Shown in pieces: positions 33,584 through 42,190 of a DNA stretch of 64,000 nt (its first letter is position 1; every line of letters starts with the position of its first letter). A program made the position numbers and the translations under genes. Origin of the DNA: SB15 sp964639245 (GTDB lineage: Bacteria > Chloroflexota > Anaerolineae > Aggregatilineales > J027); assembly GCA_964639245.1 (NCBI GenBank), contig CAZXCU010000007.1, forward strand, positions 1 through 64,000, in the 5' to 3' direction. Below the pieces are notes generated by a model. The model saw only the letters and a program-made list of their open reading frames with translations. It was not told the DNA's origin and searched no databases.

Positions 33584-34078
33584 TTATTCGACCCCTTCCA
33601 CGATAATTTCAGCGCTGCCATAGCCCAGCACTTCGACCCGAATGGTATGAATGCCCACCTGCTCGGTGGTGAGAGTCAGTGTGTCGATTCCGTTGCTCAG
33701 GTTGAGCAACCCGCTTTCTTCATTGCCTTCTGGCGTGCGAATCAGATACCCTCCACTGCCTGTAGAACTGCCTGCCGAAATCGTCAGGGTCGCTTGTTCG
33801 GTATCGTCCGTGCTGATTTGCGTTTTGTTCGCGGTAAGCACAGGTGGCCCCTGCATGGCGATTTCACCCCCGATGATGATAGCCGCTTTGTTCGCTTGCA
33901 GAGCAGTTAACGCGGTTGAAAATTGGCTGAAATTCAGCGACACCCACTGCCAGCTATCCCCATAGGCCAGCGTGAGTTTATTCACTTCGGCTTGCTGGTC
34001 TTCGACGGTAGGCAGTTCTGGCGTACTCATCAGCCCCACCAACACCCCATCACTGCGACGATAAGCATGGTAATTCAT
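33584..34078 (-). CDS. Tail fibre/tip-like protein
   Basis: 164 residues. An N-terminal segment MNYHAYRRSDGVLVGLMSTPELP, a helical middle, and a beta-rich C-terminus with Ig-like rhythm (ATLTISAGSSTGSGGYLIRT, IDTLTLTTEQVGIHTIRVEVLG). Overlaps the preceding gene by one base. Its place after the baseplate gene supports a host-contact or tip role, by inference. Confidence 0.55.
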   Translation of the reverse strand: MNYHAYRRSDGVLVGLMSTPELPTVEDQQAEVNKLTLAYGDSWQWVSLNFSQFSTALTALQANKAAIIIGGEIAMQGPPVLTANKTQISTDDTEQATLTISAGSSTGSGGYLIRTPEGNEESGLLNLSNGIDTLTLTTEQVGIHTIRVEVLGYGSAEIIVEGVE

Positions 34079-34521
34079 TAGCCACTCCCCAGCGCAATAT
34101 AGGTATAGACCGACGTGCTGACATTAAAACGGTTGGCATCGCCTGTCCCATCGCCCACCGTGAAGCCGTTGGAGTCTAGGCTGATGATGTGATCGCTCTT
34201 GTAGCCGACCCCATCCACCTGTGTAGCCGTGTCTGAACTGGCACGCCGCCCCGTATAAGTTGTCCCGGCGGAGTCTACCTGCCGATGAATAAATAGGAAT
34301 TTAGGCTGAAACCCTAACCCCGTTATCGCCTGCGTCGCCGTACCGTTGCCCGTGTAAATACCCACGACACCCGCGCTTTCATCACTTCCCGACAGGACAG
34401 ACAGGGCTGTCCCCCACGCCTTCAGGCTGCCGAGATGCTCAATATTCTCCCGGATGTCATCCATATGTTCTTCTGTCACCACCTGCTGGTCAGCAAGGTT
34501 GGTGAGCGTATTCCATGTCAT
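34078..34521 (-). CDS. Tail fibre-like protein
   Basis: 147 residues: WNTLTNLADQQVVTEEHMDDIRENIEHLGSL at the start is common in phage tail proteins that carry a short helical attachment region. The rest is Gly/Ser/Thr-rich beta (GIYTGNGTATQAITGLGF, SVYTYIALGSG), resembling receptor-binding fibre ends. Transcribed with the genes on both sides. Confidence 0.6.
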   Translation of the reverse strand: MTWNTLTNLADQQVVTEEHMDDIRENIEHLGSLKAWGTALSVLSGSDESAGVVGIYTGNGTATQAITGLGFQPKFLFIHRQVDSAGTTYTGRRASSDTATQVDGVGYKSDHIISLDSNGFTVGDGTGDANRFNVSTSVYTYIALGSG

Positions 34522-34610
34522 ATGTGCGCTCCTTCACTGTTAATCAAGACCTGATGCAGATTCCTGTTTTTTCGTATCAGGGTGGGAATCGCGGTGTTTG
34601 CCCCTACATT

Positions 34611-36161
34611 TCAAATTCCCGGAATCGTCTCCGTCCCTAACTTGCTCTGCCCCAACACCCACAGGCGATTTGAGTCGGCTTGTTCCAGAAACAAGGTCGT
34701 TTGCAGCACCTTGAATCCTTCCGAGAGACGCTGGTTTTCGCCAATGATGTAGTAATCCCGGGCATGTCCGAGTTCTGGCAAATTGACCGTAACCCGTGTA
34801 CCAATTGTCCAATCCACCTGATGGGCGGCGGTACTGTCCAAAAAGGTGATGGAGAGGACTTCGCCACGCGGGATCGAACGCCGCCGCACCTCATGACGGG
34901 CAATCCGTTCGGCAGTTTCGTAATCTTCAAGGGCGGGCAAATTCAGCCGCAGCGTGTTCGACTTCTGGTAAGTCTGGATGCTCTCGTTATTTTGAGCATA
35001 GGCAATCAGGCGGTTGTTGCTGGTTAGAATCGGCCCCACCACCGTCAGTTGAGTCAGCGTGGCGGGTTCGGCTGATTCGTTTTGCGCGGTCAGCACGGCG
35101 CGATCCCCATACGGACGAATCCCCATTTTGAGGCTGCCGCCCGTAAAAACCACCGTGCCAATCGAGGCAAAAACCGCGCCCACCCGTTCGCCGGTCTCGT
35201 CCACGAACAGGGCTTCAAATTGCATTTTGCTGTTGCCCTTAATGGTTATCGGCGCTACCAGCGACCAGAGAATCTTGGTGCCGCCTTCCGCCCGTTGAAA
35301 GGGAATCACCTCCACATTGTTACAAAAGGTTGCCCCGTACACATACTCCACACGAAAGGGCTTTATCGCGCCCGTGCTGCTGACTGTTCCAGAGGGTGTG
35401 GTAATCAGGGGCAGATGATAGCGATTCCAGAAAACGGCTTTGCCCGCCCGATTCTGGAAAAAACGTCCGCGTTCGGCTTCAACCACTTCCTTAATAATGC
35501 GGTAGCCGCTTTGTTTTTTCTCCCCGTCCGCCGCGTTGGAAATTTCGCGGTAGGTGTTGGCATCGCCATAGTAACGGAAGGTGTTCACGCCCTGTTCCAA
35601 TTCGGTAAACCGACTCAGGGCATTGAGCAGGGTGGTGTTGCCAAGTTTGGAAAAATTAGCATCCCCCAGTACCCATGCTGCCCCCGTAACCGGCAAAATC
35701 GACGCACTCAGCAGCACTTCAGCGATGATTTCATCGGCGCGTTTGTCCCGCAGCAATCCCAAGCGGACTTCCTGCGCGTCCAGAGCTTCTTTCATGCCCA
35801 CACAGCGCAGGGTGGCAAAGGTTTGTCCGGCATGAATTCCCGGCGACCACTCCACATCCAGATCCTTGAGCCAGCCCTGATACATGACGGTTTCAACCCC
35901 GTTACGAATCACCGCAATTTGCAAACGGCGATTCGGCTTGAGTGTGCCAGACAGCACCCCACCGATTTTTTCGGGGGAAAATTTCCCGTCCGTGTTGCGG
36001 ACTTTGAGCGTACAGGTGGCTTCGTCCGCCACATTTTGATAGGGCTTGTGCATCCCCAATTTCCATGCCGCTTCGACCACATCCGCCGTAATGTCGTCAG
36101 CGGGGTCGGTGTAATTGGCATTGCCCGCCCAATCCACCCGAACTTTCCATTGCGTTGTCAT
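34611..36161 (-). CDS. Baseplate/tail-tip hub-like protein
   Basis: 516 residues. N-terminal beta region (WKVRVDWAGNANYTDPADDIT), TCTLKVRNTDGKFSPEK and a middle helical part with RADEIIAEVLLSA. The C-terminal half holds AERIARHEVRRRSIPRGEVLSITFLD and LGHARDYYIIGENQRLSEGFKVLQTTLFLEQAD. The last segment resembles gp27/Dit-Tal-like hub domains (phage late control D style). It stands between tape measure and fibres, as expected. Length is moderate for a Tal protein, so a separate tip protein may be missing. Confidence 0.65.
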   Translation of the reverse strand: MTTQWKVRVDWAGNANYTDPADDITADVVEAAWKLGMHKPYQNVADEATCTLKVRNTDGKFSPEKIGGVLSGTLKPNRRLQIAVIRNGVETVMYQGWLKDLDVEWSPGIHAGQTFATLRCVGMKEALDAQEVRLGLLRDKRADEIIAEVLLSASILPVTGAAWVLGDANFSKLGNTTLLNALSRFTELEQGVNTFRYYGDANTYREISNAADGEKKQSGYRIIKEVVEAERGRFFQNRAGKAVFWNRYHLPLITTPSGTVSSTGAIKPFRVEYVYGATFCNNVEVIPFQRAEGGTKILWSLVAPITIKGNSKMQFEALFVDETGERVGAVFASIGTVVFTGGSLKMGIRPYGDRAVLTAQNESAEPATLTQLTVVGPILTSNNRLIAYAQNNESIQTYQKSNTLRLNLPALEDYETAERIARHEVRRRSIPRGEVLSITFLDSTAAHQVDWTIGTRVTVNLPELGHARDYYIIGENQRLSEGFKVLQTTLFLEQADSNRLWVLGQSKLGTETIPGI

Positions 36162-36178
36162 ATTTTCTCCTCTGTATT

Positions 36179-36222
36179 CCCCTCTCCCCGTTTTTTGTGG
36201 GAGAGGGGTTAGGGGTGAGGGG
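36179..36222. repeat. G+C-rich inverted repeat, family copy 3
   Basis: CCCCTCTCC-loop-GGGAGAGGGG followed by TTAGGGGTGAGGGG. Inserted between the tape measure and baseplate genes. Confidence 0.65.
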
Positions 36223-36226
36223 ATCT

Positions 36227-36826
36227 TTACCCGCCGCGCTGACGACCCGCCCGTTGCAGCGCATCGTAGAACGCCTCCACGTCCTGCACGCCATTAAAAT
36301 TGAAGGTTCCGCCGCGAATGGTCATGCCGCCGCCGCCCAGCGCATGGTTCGGGACAATCGCGCCACTTGCACCCGGCACGAACAATTCCGGCCCGGCCTC
36401 CCCGACGATATAAGGCAGCCCGCCCGTGACCGACCCGCCTTCCGCCCGCCCTTCGAGATGTCCGATGTTGATGGGACTTTTCACCCCCAACGCCAGCGCC
36501 TCGTTATGCACCTGCCGTGCCAGCGCGTGCAATTGTTGAATGAGCGTTTGCATGTGCGCCGCAATTTGTCCGCTAATGGCGGTCAGGACTTTGGTGACAG
36601 GTTCTTGAATCCCCTTTTGCAACACATCCGGCAGGGGCGCAAGTCCGGTTTGTAAACTGGCAATGATCATCTGCGCGTCCGCCTGCATTTGCGCCGATAA
36701 CCCGCCCAACAACCCGCCTTCCCCTTGAATCGTTTCGATGGATAGGCGTGTTTGTTCCAACGCCGCTTCTAATCCGCTAATGTCCGCCCCGATACTGACG
36801 TATAATCCCGCGATTTCTTCCGCCAT
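36227..36826 (-). CDS. Very short tail tape-measure-like protein
   Basis: 199 residues. Start AGLYVSIGADISGLEAAL matches the conserved beginning of tape measure proteins. The middle is helical, and GGLPYIVGEAGPELFVPG then IVPN is the C-terminal signature. Genuine tape measures are usually 600 to over 1000 residues, since length sets tail length. This one would specify only a stub, so it is probably an internal deletion of a longer gene. The flanking repeats at 36179 and 36841 could have mediated it. Confidence 0.72.
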   Translation of the reverse strand: MAEEIAGLYVSIGADISGLEAALEQTRLSIETIQGEGGLLGGLSAQMQADAQMIIASLQTGLAPLPDVLQKGIQEPVTKVLTAISGQIAAHMQTLIQQLHALARQVHNEALALGVKSPINIGHLEGRAEGGSVTGGLPYIVGEAGPELFVPGASGAIVPNHALGGGGMTIRGGTFNFNGVQDVEAFYDALQRAGRQRGG

Positions 36827-36840
36827 GTTTTTTCCTTTTC

Positions 36841-36925
36841 CTCAACACCCCACCCCGCACACAAGGAAGGGTTTTTGCGACTCCTCTTTCTCCGTTTACG
36901 GGGAAAGGGGCTGGGGGATAGGGGT
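36841..36925. repeat. G+C-rich inverted repeat, family copy 4
   Basis: CTCTTTCTCCGTTTACGGGGAAAGGGG hairpin region with tail CTGGGGGATAGGGG. It lies directly after the GT stop codon and before the tape measure gene. Confidence 0.6.
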
Positions 36926-37350
36926 CTAAATGGTCTGTCGAAATTCCCCAATATCCCGTAAGCCTTGCATCACCGCCGCGTAATCCAGCATATCCAGCAC
37001 GCTCAGGCCATCAATGTATTCCAGCGTCCAACCGGTTTCCCGTGCCAACGCAATTCGCGCATACCGCCGATACAGCGCAGGTGGGAGCGCTTCATGGAAC
37101 ACCCCCGATACAAAGATGGCCTGTCTTAGTTTCCCGAAGTAGCTGCCTGAATAGCCGCACGCAGCGCTTTTTGTACCGCCAGCAAATCCAACATACCAAG
37201 CGCATCATAAGCGGCGGGGTCAGAGGGATTCCCCGCGAAAGGCCATGCCGTGACGACCTTTGCCAGCACCGCGATTTCATCCAATTTTCCGTCCAGATAG
37301 TCCCGATATTCGCGGTAGGTCAGACGGTTTAAATCCACCCCTATGCCCAT
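36926..37350 (-). CDS. GT tail-assembly chaperone made by -1 frameshift
   Basis: Minus-strand bases 37135-37129 read GGGAAAC, decoded in the zero frame as (tc)G GGA AAC with TAA next: a perfect X-XXY-YYZ slippery heptamer. Slipping back one base continues CTA AGA CAG and stays open for 67 codons (including FHEALPPALYRRYARIALAR) to TAG at 36926-36928. The 141-residue product equals G (74) plus the T domain, as in lambda gpG/gpGT. The T part has no good start of its own. The slip is inferred from sequence, not measured. Confidence 0.82.
37126..37350 (-). CDS. G-like tail-assembly chaperone, zero frame
   Basis: 74 residues ending ...AIQAATSGN, starting at ATG 37350 with GAGG 6 nt upstream and overlapping the tube gene by 10 bp. 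G/GT proteins bind the tape measure and recruit tube subunits. The stop lies immediately after the slippery site (previous entry). It is short for G (lambda G 140), in keeping with the compact tape measure gene beside it. Confidence 0.8.
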   Translation of the reverse strand: MGIGVDLNRLTYREYRDYLDGKLDEIAVLAKVVTAWPFAGNPSDPAAYDALGMLDLLAVQKALRAAIQAATSGN

Positions 37351-37760
37351 GTGCTGACCTCATCATCAAACAGCAAATCGCCCGTAAATTGAAAGGTCAC
37401 AGTGCGGGTAATCAGGTCGTTGTAGGCCATCGGTTTGCTGTGCGAAACCACAATCGCGCTAACGCCGCCTTTGGGTTTGCCCGTGCCGTTGCCTTCTGGC
37501 CCCCAGAGCAAATCGCCCTGCTGACCGACCCGCAAAAGCTGCGTGTAGGCGCTGCCCGATGTCCCCACATACGCATAGGTTAATTTTGCTGTCCCATCCT
37601 TGAGCGTGGCGAGATAACTTTTGCTCCCCTCATTCCCTGCCGTTTTTTCCACCGTATCCACCGTCATTTCGACCTCAAAATTCCGATAATCGGCAGACAC
37701 CACCGTTCCCTGAAAACTAACATAGCCATTTTTCCCGATGGCACGATATTGAGAAGCCAT
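37341..37760 (-). CDS. Major tail tube protein
   Basis: 139 residues from ATG 37760 with AGGAG 5 nt upstream. Beta-rich: YRAIGKNGYVSFQGTVVSADYRNFEVEM, then TVDTVEKTAGNEGSKSY, the loop found in phage tail tube subunits. It ends RTVTFQFTGDLLFDDEVSTWA. It would follow the terminator gene in an uninterrupted siphophage-type operon. The gene is the first of the minus-strand half of the tail module, so the right inversion boundary lies between 37761 and about 37886. Confidence 0.72.
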   Translation of the reverse strand: MASQYRAIGKNGYVSFQGTVVSADYRNFEVEMTVDTVEKTAGNEGSKSYLATLKDGTAKLTYAYVGTSGSAYTQLLRVGQQGDLLWGPEGNGTGKPKGGVSAIVVSHSKPMAYNDLITRTVTFQFTGDLLFDDEVSTWA

Positions 37761-37886
37761 TTGCACTCTCCTGTAACTTTTGTACTGCTTTCAGTCTACG
37801 CGGGGAAAAAGGCCGAATCTTGCAAATCGCGCATGGTGGAAAAAACAAATTAGGGGAGTATTTACCTGTACCTAAAAATTGTCCGG

Positions 37887-38687
37887 TTAGCCGCGTAGGG
37901 ACTGGCGATATTTACCGGGAGTCAGGCCGCACAACCGCCCAAAAGCAGTATAAAAATGACTCAGGGTTTGAAAACCCGCCTCCAGCGCGACCTCGCTCAT
38001 GTTGTCATCGGTCAGGATTAAGCGCTGTTGGGCGTAGGCGATGCGCTGTTGGGTGAGATAGTCAATGAGCGTCATGCCAAAGGTCTGCTTAAAAATCGTC
38101 ATCGCATAATGAGGATGCAGCCCCACCACCGCCGCAATCTCCCCCACCGTGAGGGGTTCGGCAAAATGCTGGCTGATGAACGCTGCCATCTGATTCGCCC
38201 GTCCGTGAACCGCTTCGCTGTGCGGTTGGGGGGCAACTTCTTGGATTGCAAAGCGGAAAAACAGCGCTTTCAGTTCCATCAACACCAACGCCTCATGACC
38301 TGCGGGCAAGTCAGCTTCCCACCGATGAAAAAATTCGCGGTGGTAGAGGGGGTGCGCGTCCTTAAAAAGATGCCCTGAGAGCAGCGCATGGAAAAAAGGC
38401 GCGGGCAGATGCCAGTGCAGCACATGGTTCAATGGCACAGTTCCCCAATACACACGGGTCGCAGGCGCAAAGTCAATTACCTGATGGGGAATCGCCCCCC
38501 AAAACAACCCAACCTCCCCCGCCGCAATAGTGGTTTGCTGGCCTGCCAAACTATAGGTGAAATAGCCTTCCACAATGGCATTCAATTCGATTTCGTTGTG
38601 GCGGTGGGGCGGGTACAGGGTATTGACCACCCCCTGCCACACCCGTAACCCAAAAACGTTCACTTCAGAATTTTTAAATGTGTTCAT
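37887..38687 (-). CDS. AraC family transcriptional regulator with cupin sensor
   Basis: 266 residues. The N-terminal domain (HRHNEIELNAIVEGYFTY...HQVIDFAP) is a cupin ligand pocket with His-rich strands. The C-terminal AraC double HTH is LTVGEIAAVVGLHPHYAMTIFKQTFG and MSEVALEAGFQTLSHFYTAFGRLCGLTPGKYRQ. It is divergent from the PhyH oxygenase gene, 96 bp between starts, and likely controls it. The effector is unknown. Confidence 0.88.
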   Translation of the reverse strand: MNTFKNSEVNVFGLRVWQGVVNTLYPPHRHNEIELNAIVEGYFTYSLAGQQTTIAAGEVGLFWGAIPHQVIDFAPATRVYWGTVPLNHVLHWHLPAPFFHALLSGHLFKDAHPLYHREFFHRWEADLPAGHEALVLMELKALFFRFAIQEVAPQPHSEAVHGRANQMAAFISQHFAEPLTVGEIAAVVGLHPHYAMTIFKQTFGMTLIDYLTQQRIAYAQQRLILTDDNMSEVALEAGFQTLSHFYTAFGRLCGLTPGKYRQSLRG

Positions 38688-38783
38688 GAGGATACAGGAA
38701 AAAATGCCGATGATTCTGGACGAAATTTTAGTATTTTCACTTTAAACTATCAATTATCAATGAAAAAATTGCTTGGAGTAGAG

Positions 38784-39681
38784 ATGACACCGTACCATTT
38801 AACCCCCGAACAAATCGCATTTTTTGACACCAACGGCTACCTGATTCTCCGTAACTGGATTCCGCAAGACCTTATCCAACGGCTGCAAGCGGCAGGCGAT
38901 GCGTGGATTCAAGAGGGCTGGAATTATCAGGGGGATACACCGGAAGATTATCACTTTGCTGACCCGTCCGACAGGTCGGGTTATGTATCGGGTCAATTAT
39001 CTGCATGACAAAGGCCAGAGCGCCTCACTTGAATTGCTCGGCAGTCCACAGGTGTTGGCGGTTGCAGAAAGTTTGTGCGGGCAGAATTTTGTTCCCACCT
39101 ACGAATCGATGGTGTTTAAGGAAGAAAAAGACGGCGCACCCATCATCTGGCATCAAGACGCGGTACACCCCCGCAATTATCGCATTTTTAATTATGATGT
39201 TTATCTTGACCCCTCTACGGCAGATAACGGAGCGCTGCGGGTTCTCGCCCAAACACAGGGGTATAAACAGGATTTTTGCCAGCTTGAAAAAGATTACGGG
39301 TGGAATCCGCCGAATGTGGTGGTGGTTGAAATGCAACCGGGGGATGTGCTGCTGCATGATGTCATGGTCGCGCATGGGTCGCCGGAAGTCGAAGGCAAAG
39401 CCCGCCGCCGCACCATTTATTATGAATTTCGGGCAGCCGAACAAATTCTTTCCGAAGGGCCGTGGGACAGCGAATGGATTAACCGCCGTTTGCGCCTGAT
39501 TCCGCTAGGCTTGGATGCGTATGAACGGCGCTACCCCGAAGCCGACCCATTCGCATGGCAAATTGCCGAGCAGTATCGCCCCGAAATCAGCCCAGACCGC
39601 GAACACGAACTCCGCATCGCGCATGTTGTGCATACGGCTGGCGCATTTTGCAGCGCGGGCGATGTGAAAGCAAAAAGTTAG
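38784..39681 (+). pseudogene. Phytanoyl-CoA dioxygenase (PhyH) family, frameshifted
   Basis: Frame one runs MTPYHLTPEQIAFFDTNGYLILRNW... to FADPSDRSG, then is broken at about 38981. The second frame resumes MYRVNYLHDKGQSASLE to the end. Removing one T (GGTTATG to GGTATG) restores about 299 residues. The Fe/2-oxoglutarate site is intact: HQD in WHQDAVHP, distal His in VAHGSPEV, and RRR for 2-oxoglutarate. GGAG precedes ATG 38784. It may be a sequencing error in a working gene, since nothing else is degraded. Controlled, by position, by the AraC gene. Confidence 0.8.
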
Positions 39682-39701
39682 TCCGTTATTTTTATACTTA
39701 A

Positions 39702-39727
39702 GGGCGGGTTACCAGTCCGCCCCTTAT
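39702..39727 (+). terminator. Intrinsic terminator after PhyH
   Basis: GGGCGG-loop-CCGCCC followed by CTTATTTG, 20 nt beyond the PhyH stop. Confidence 0.65.
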
Positions 39728-39758
39728 TTGCCCATGAATTTTCAATCCAGACTTTTAG

Positions 39759-41666
39759 TTACGGGAGTGACCAGAACAACAAGCGCCCGTCTGCCCCGCC
39801 AGAAATTAACTGGGTGCCATCTGGCGAAAATATCACACTGTTGACCGCCGCACCCTGTTCAAAGGTCAGCACAATTTCACCCGATTCCACTTCCCACACC
39901 CGAATCAGCCCATCCGCACCCGCCGAGGCAAGTCGTGACCCATCCGGCGAAAAAGCGAGGGCGTTGACCGCACCCGCTAATTTTTCAAGCGCACGCGGGG
40001 TGTTGTCATCCCACAAATAAATTTGCCCATTTTCATCCGCCGAAGCAAGGATTTTTTCGGATGCAGTCACCGCCAACACAGGCGCTTGGTGCTGTTCCAA
40101 AGTAGCTTCCACCTCCCCCGCCAGAGTCCAGATTTGCACTGTCCCCGCCGCATCCCCTGCGATAATGTTGGATTCGTCCGGCGTGAAGGCAATCGTTAAA
40201 AAGCTGCTCTCATTGGCATTGGCAGTATAAAATCCACCGTTATACAATCCATCCGTCATCTCACCCGCCGCAAGGTAAACATCGGCAGTATAAGCAAGGT
40301 GCTTTCCAGAAGGGCTGAACACCCCGTTTCGGACACGCCCGCCTTCTAATCCAGTAATAGCAACCGTGCCTTCCGCTTCATTCCAGACAAAGTAACCGCC
40401 TTCGCCCCCCGTGAACAACATGCCATCCCCGTAACCCACCGCATAGACATCCGAACTCATCCCTTCTAGCTTATAAATGAGTTCGCCGGTGGTCGTCTCC
40501 CACACCCGTGCTACATTGTCCGCCCCACCCGAAATTAACCGTGTCCCATCAGCGTTGAGGGCAATTTTCAGTACACCTTCTTCAGTGTGCGCCGGAATTT
40601 CAAGCACGTAAGCAGGCTTTTTGGCTTCTGAATTTTCCTCATTCTTGGACTCATTATTCTGTAGGAAAAATGCACTGGCTACCAGCACCCCCAACAGCAA
40701 CACCGCCCCGATTCCGTACAATCTGCGGCGGCGCTGCACCGCCACATTGCCACTCGGCAGCACACGAGTCGCGCCCTCTTCATCCTGAATCGCGGCTAAT
40801 TCGGTGGTCACGGTAGGCGGTTCGACCCACGCTTTCACCGGCGCAACCAATTTTCCTGCCAGCGCCGCGTCCAATGCGTCCGCAATCGCCGTTGCGCTGG
40901 GGTAGCGTTGCGAGGGCAGTTTTGCTAGGGCTTTTTCCAGCACCGTCGCCACACCCGAAGGCAAATTCGGGTGAGTTTTGCGTAAATCGGGCAGAGGGTC
41001 AGACACATGTTTATAAATCAAGGCCACCGGGGTATCCGCCTCAAAGGGAACATCGCCCGTCAGCATTTCAAACAGCACCACCCCCAACGAATATAAATCG
41101 CTACGGGCATCCAAGTCCAAACCCTGTCCCTGTTCGGGTGACATATAGGCAGGTGTGCCGACAATGCTTGAACGGGTGATATTTTTATCCTCGCCAATCA
41201 TGCGTGTCAGACCAAAATCCGCCAGCAGTACATTTCCACTAGAGTCCAGTAAAATGTTGCCCGGTTTAATATCCCGGTGCAAAATGCCGCGTTGGTGGGC
41301 GAAATCCAGCGCGGAGGCCAACTGACGGAATAATTTAGCGGCTTCTTGGGGTTCAAATTTGCCCTTGAGCAACCGCCGACTCAGCGTCCCACCCGTAATG
41401 AGCGGCATTACCAGATACGCGGTGTCGCCTTGCTGCCCATAATCAAACACAGGCAAAATATGGATATGCTGCAAATTCGCCACAATCCGTGCTTCACGTT
41501 CAAAGCGCAATTGAAACGATCGATCGCCCGCAATATCCCGCGATAATACCTTGATGGCAACATCGCGCTGGGTGGCGGGGTGATAGGCTTTAAACACCGT
41601 TGCAATCCCGCCCCGCCCGATTTGCTCTTTAATTTCATAGACCCCTAATTTTTCAAACGGCAGCAT
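39759..41666 (-). CDS. Ser/Thr protein kinase fused to WD40 propeller
   Basis: 635 residues. Kinase domain 8-275: glycine loop GRGGIATV, Lys39 (VAIKVL), Asp132 (LHRDIKPGN), Asp150 (ADFGL), VGTPAYMSPEQ, so catalytically complete. One transmembrane helix follows at about 316-336 (YGIGAVLLLGVLVASAFFL). The extracellular part is a WD40 propeller (NADGTRLISGGADNVARVW, FSPDGSRLASAGADGLIRVW). This couples an external propeller to a cytoplasmic Hanks-type kinase, a layout common in Chloroflexota. Divergent from the receiver gene at 41764. Confidence 0.93.
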   Translation of the reverse strand: MLPFEKLGVYEIKEQIGRGGIATVFKAYHPATQRDVAIKVLSRDIAGDRSFQLRFEREARIVANLQHIHILPVFDYGQQGDTAYLVMPLITGGTLSRRLLKGKFEPQEAAKLFRQLASALDFAHQRGILHRDIKPGNILLDSSGNVLLADFGLTRMIGEDKNITRSSIVGTPAYMSPEQGQGLDLDARSDLYSLGVVLFEMLTGDVPFEADTPVALIYKHVSDPLPDLRKTHPNLPSGVATVLEKALAKLPSQRYPSATAIADALDAALAGKLVAPVKAWVEPPTVTTELAAIQDEEGATRVLPSGNVAVQRRRRLYGIGAVLLLGVLVASAFFLQNNESKNEENSEAKKPAYVLEIPAHTEEGVLKIALNADGTRLISGGADNVARVWETTTGELIYKLEGMSSDVYAVGYGDGMLFTGGEGGYFVWNEAEGTVAITGLEGGRVRNGVFSPSGKHLAYTADVYLAAGEMTDGLYNGGFYTANANESSFLTIAFTPDESNIIAGDAAGTVQIWTLAGEVEATLEQHQAPVLAVTASEKILASADENGQIYLWDDNTPRALEKLAGAVNALAFSPDGSRLASAGADGLIRVWEVESGEIVLTFEQGAAVNSVIFSPDGTQLISGGADGRLLFWSLP

Positions 41667-41763
41667 TGGCTTATCTCCCGAAATAATTCACGCTAAATTC
41701 ACACGTTAGAAAAAACAAACCCTCTATAATAAGGGAAATTACCGCTCAAGGGAAAGAAACACC

Positions 41764-42141
41764 ATGATTGACGTGCTAATTGTAGAACATGATGCCCAGT
41801 TACAGGCAGCCCTGCAAGCCCAACTTAAAGCCTATCCTTTTATGAAGTTCGATATTCACACCGCCCGTAATGCGGAAGAAGCCATGCTCTTGACCGACCA
41901 GAAACCCCCTCAGATGGTGGTGCTGGATGCGCTGACGGGCAGTGATATGAATGGGTACGACGTGGCACGCTGGATGCGTTCGCACCCCGACTGCGAAGGC
42001 ACAAAAATTTTACTGGTTTCTGCGCTGGATGATAGCCTGAATGAGACAATGGCCTTGCGTGCGGGGGCAGATGGGTATTTGGTCAAAAACGCACCCGCCC
42101 AGAAATTACACGATATGTTGAATCAACTGCTGGTCGGGTAA
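41764..42141 (+). CDS. Stand-alone response regulator receiver
   Basis: 125 residues: LIVEHD (acidic pocket has Glu-His-Asp, not the usual Asp pair), Asp55 (VVLDALTGSDMNG), switch Ser in LVSALDD, Lys in VKNAPA. One receiver domain, no output. The weak acid pocket means phosphorylation is not certain. It is divergent from the WD40 kinase gene and could be a regulatory partner, by position only. Confidence 0.8.
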   Translation: MIDVLIVEHDAQLQAALQAQLKAYPFMKFDIHTARNAEEAMLLTDQKPPQMVVLDALTGSDMNGYDVARWMRSHPDCEGTKILLVSALDDSLNETMALRAGADGYLVKNAPAQKLHDMLNQLLVG

Positions 42142-42190
42142 AAAATAGGGTGCAGCAGCGAAGTCGATGCACCTGCTGCACCTGCTATTC

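Noticed and set aside
35082..36212. 376-codon plus-strand frame opposite the baseplate gene
   Set aside because: No recognisable domain and low-complexity residues; the minus-strand gene fits operon and phage order.
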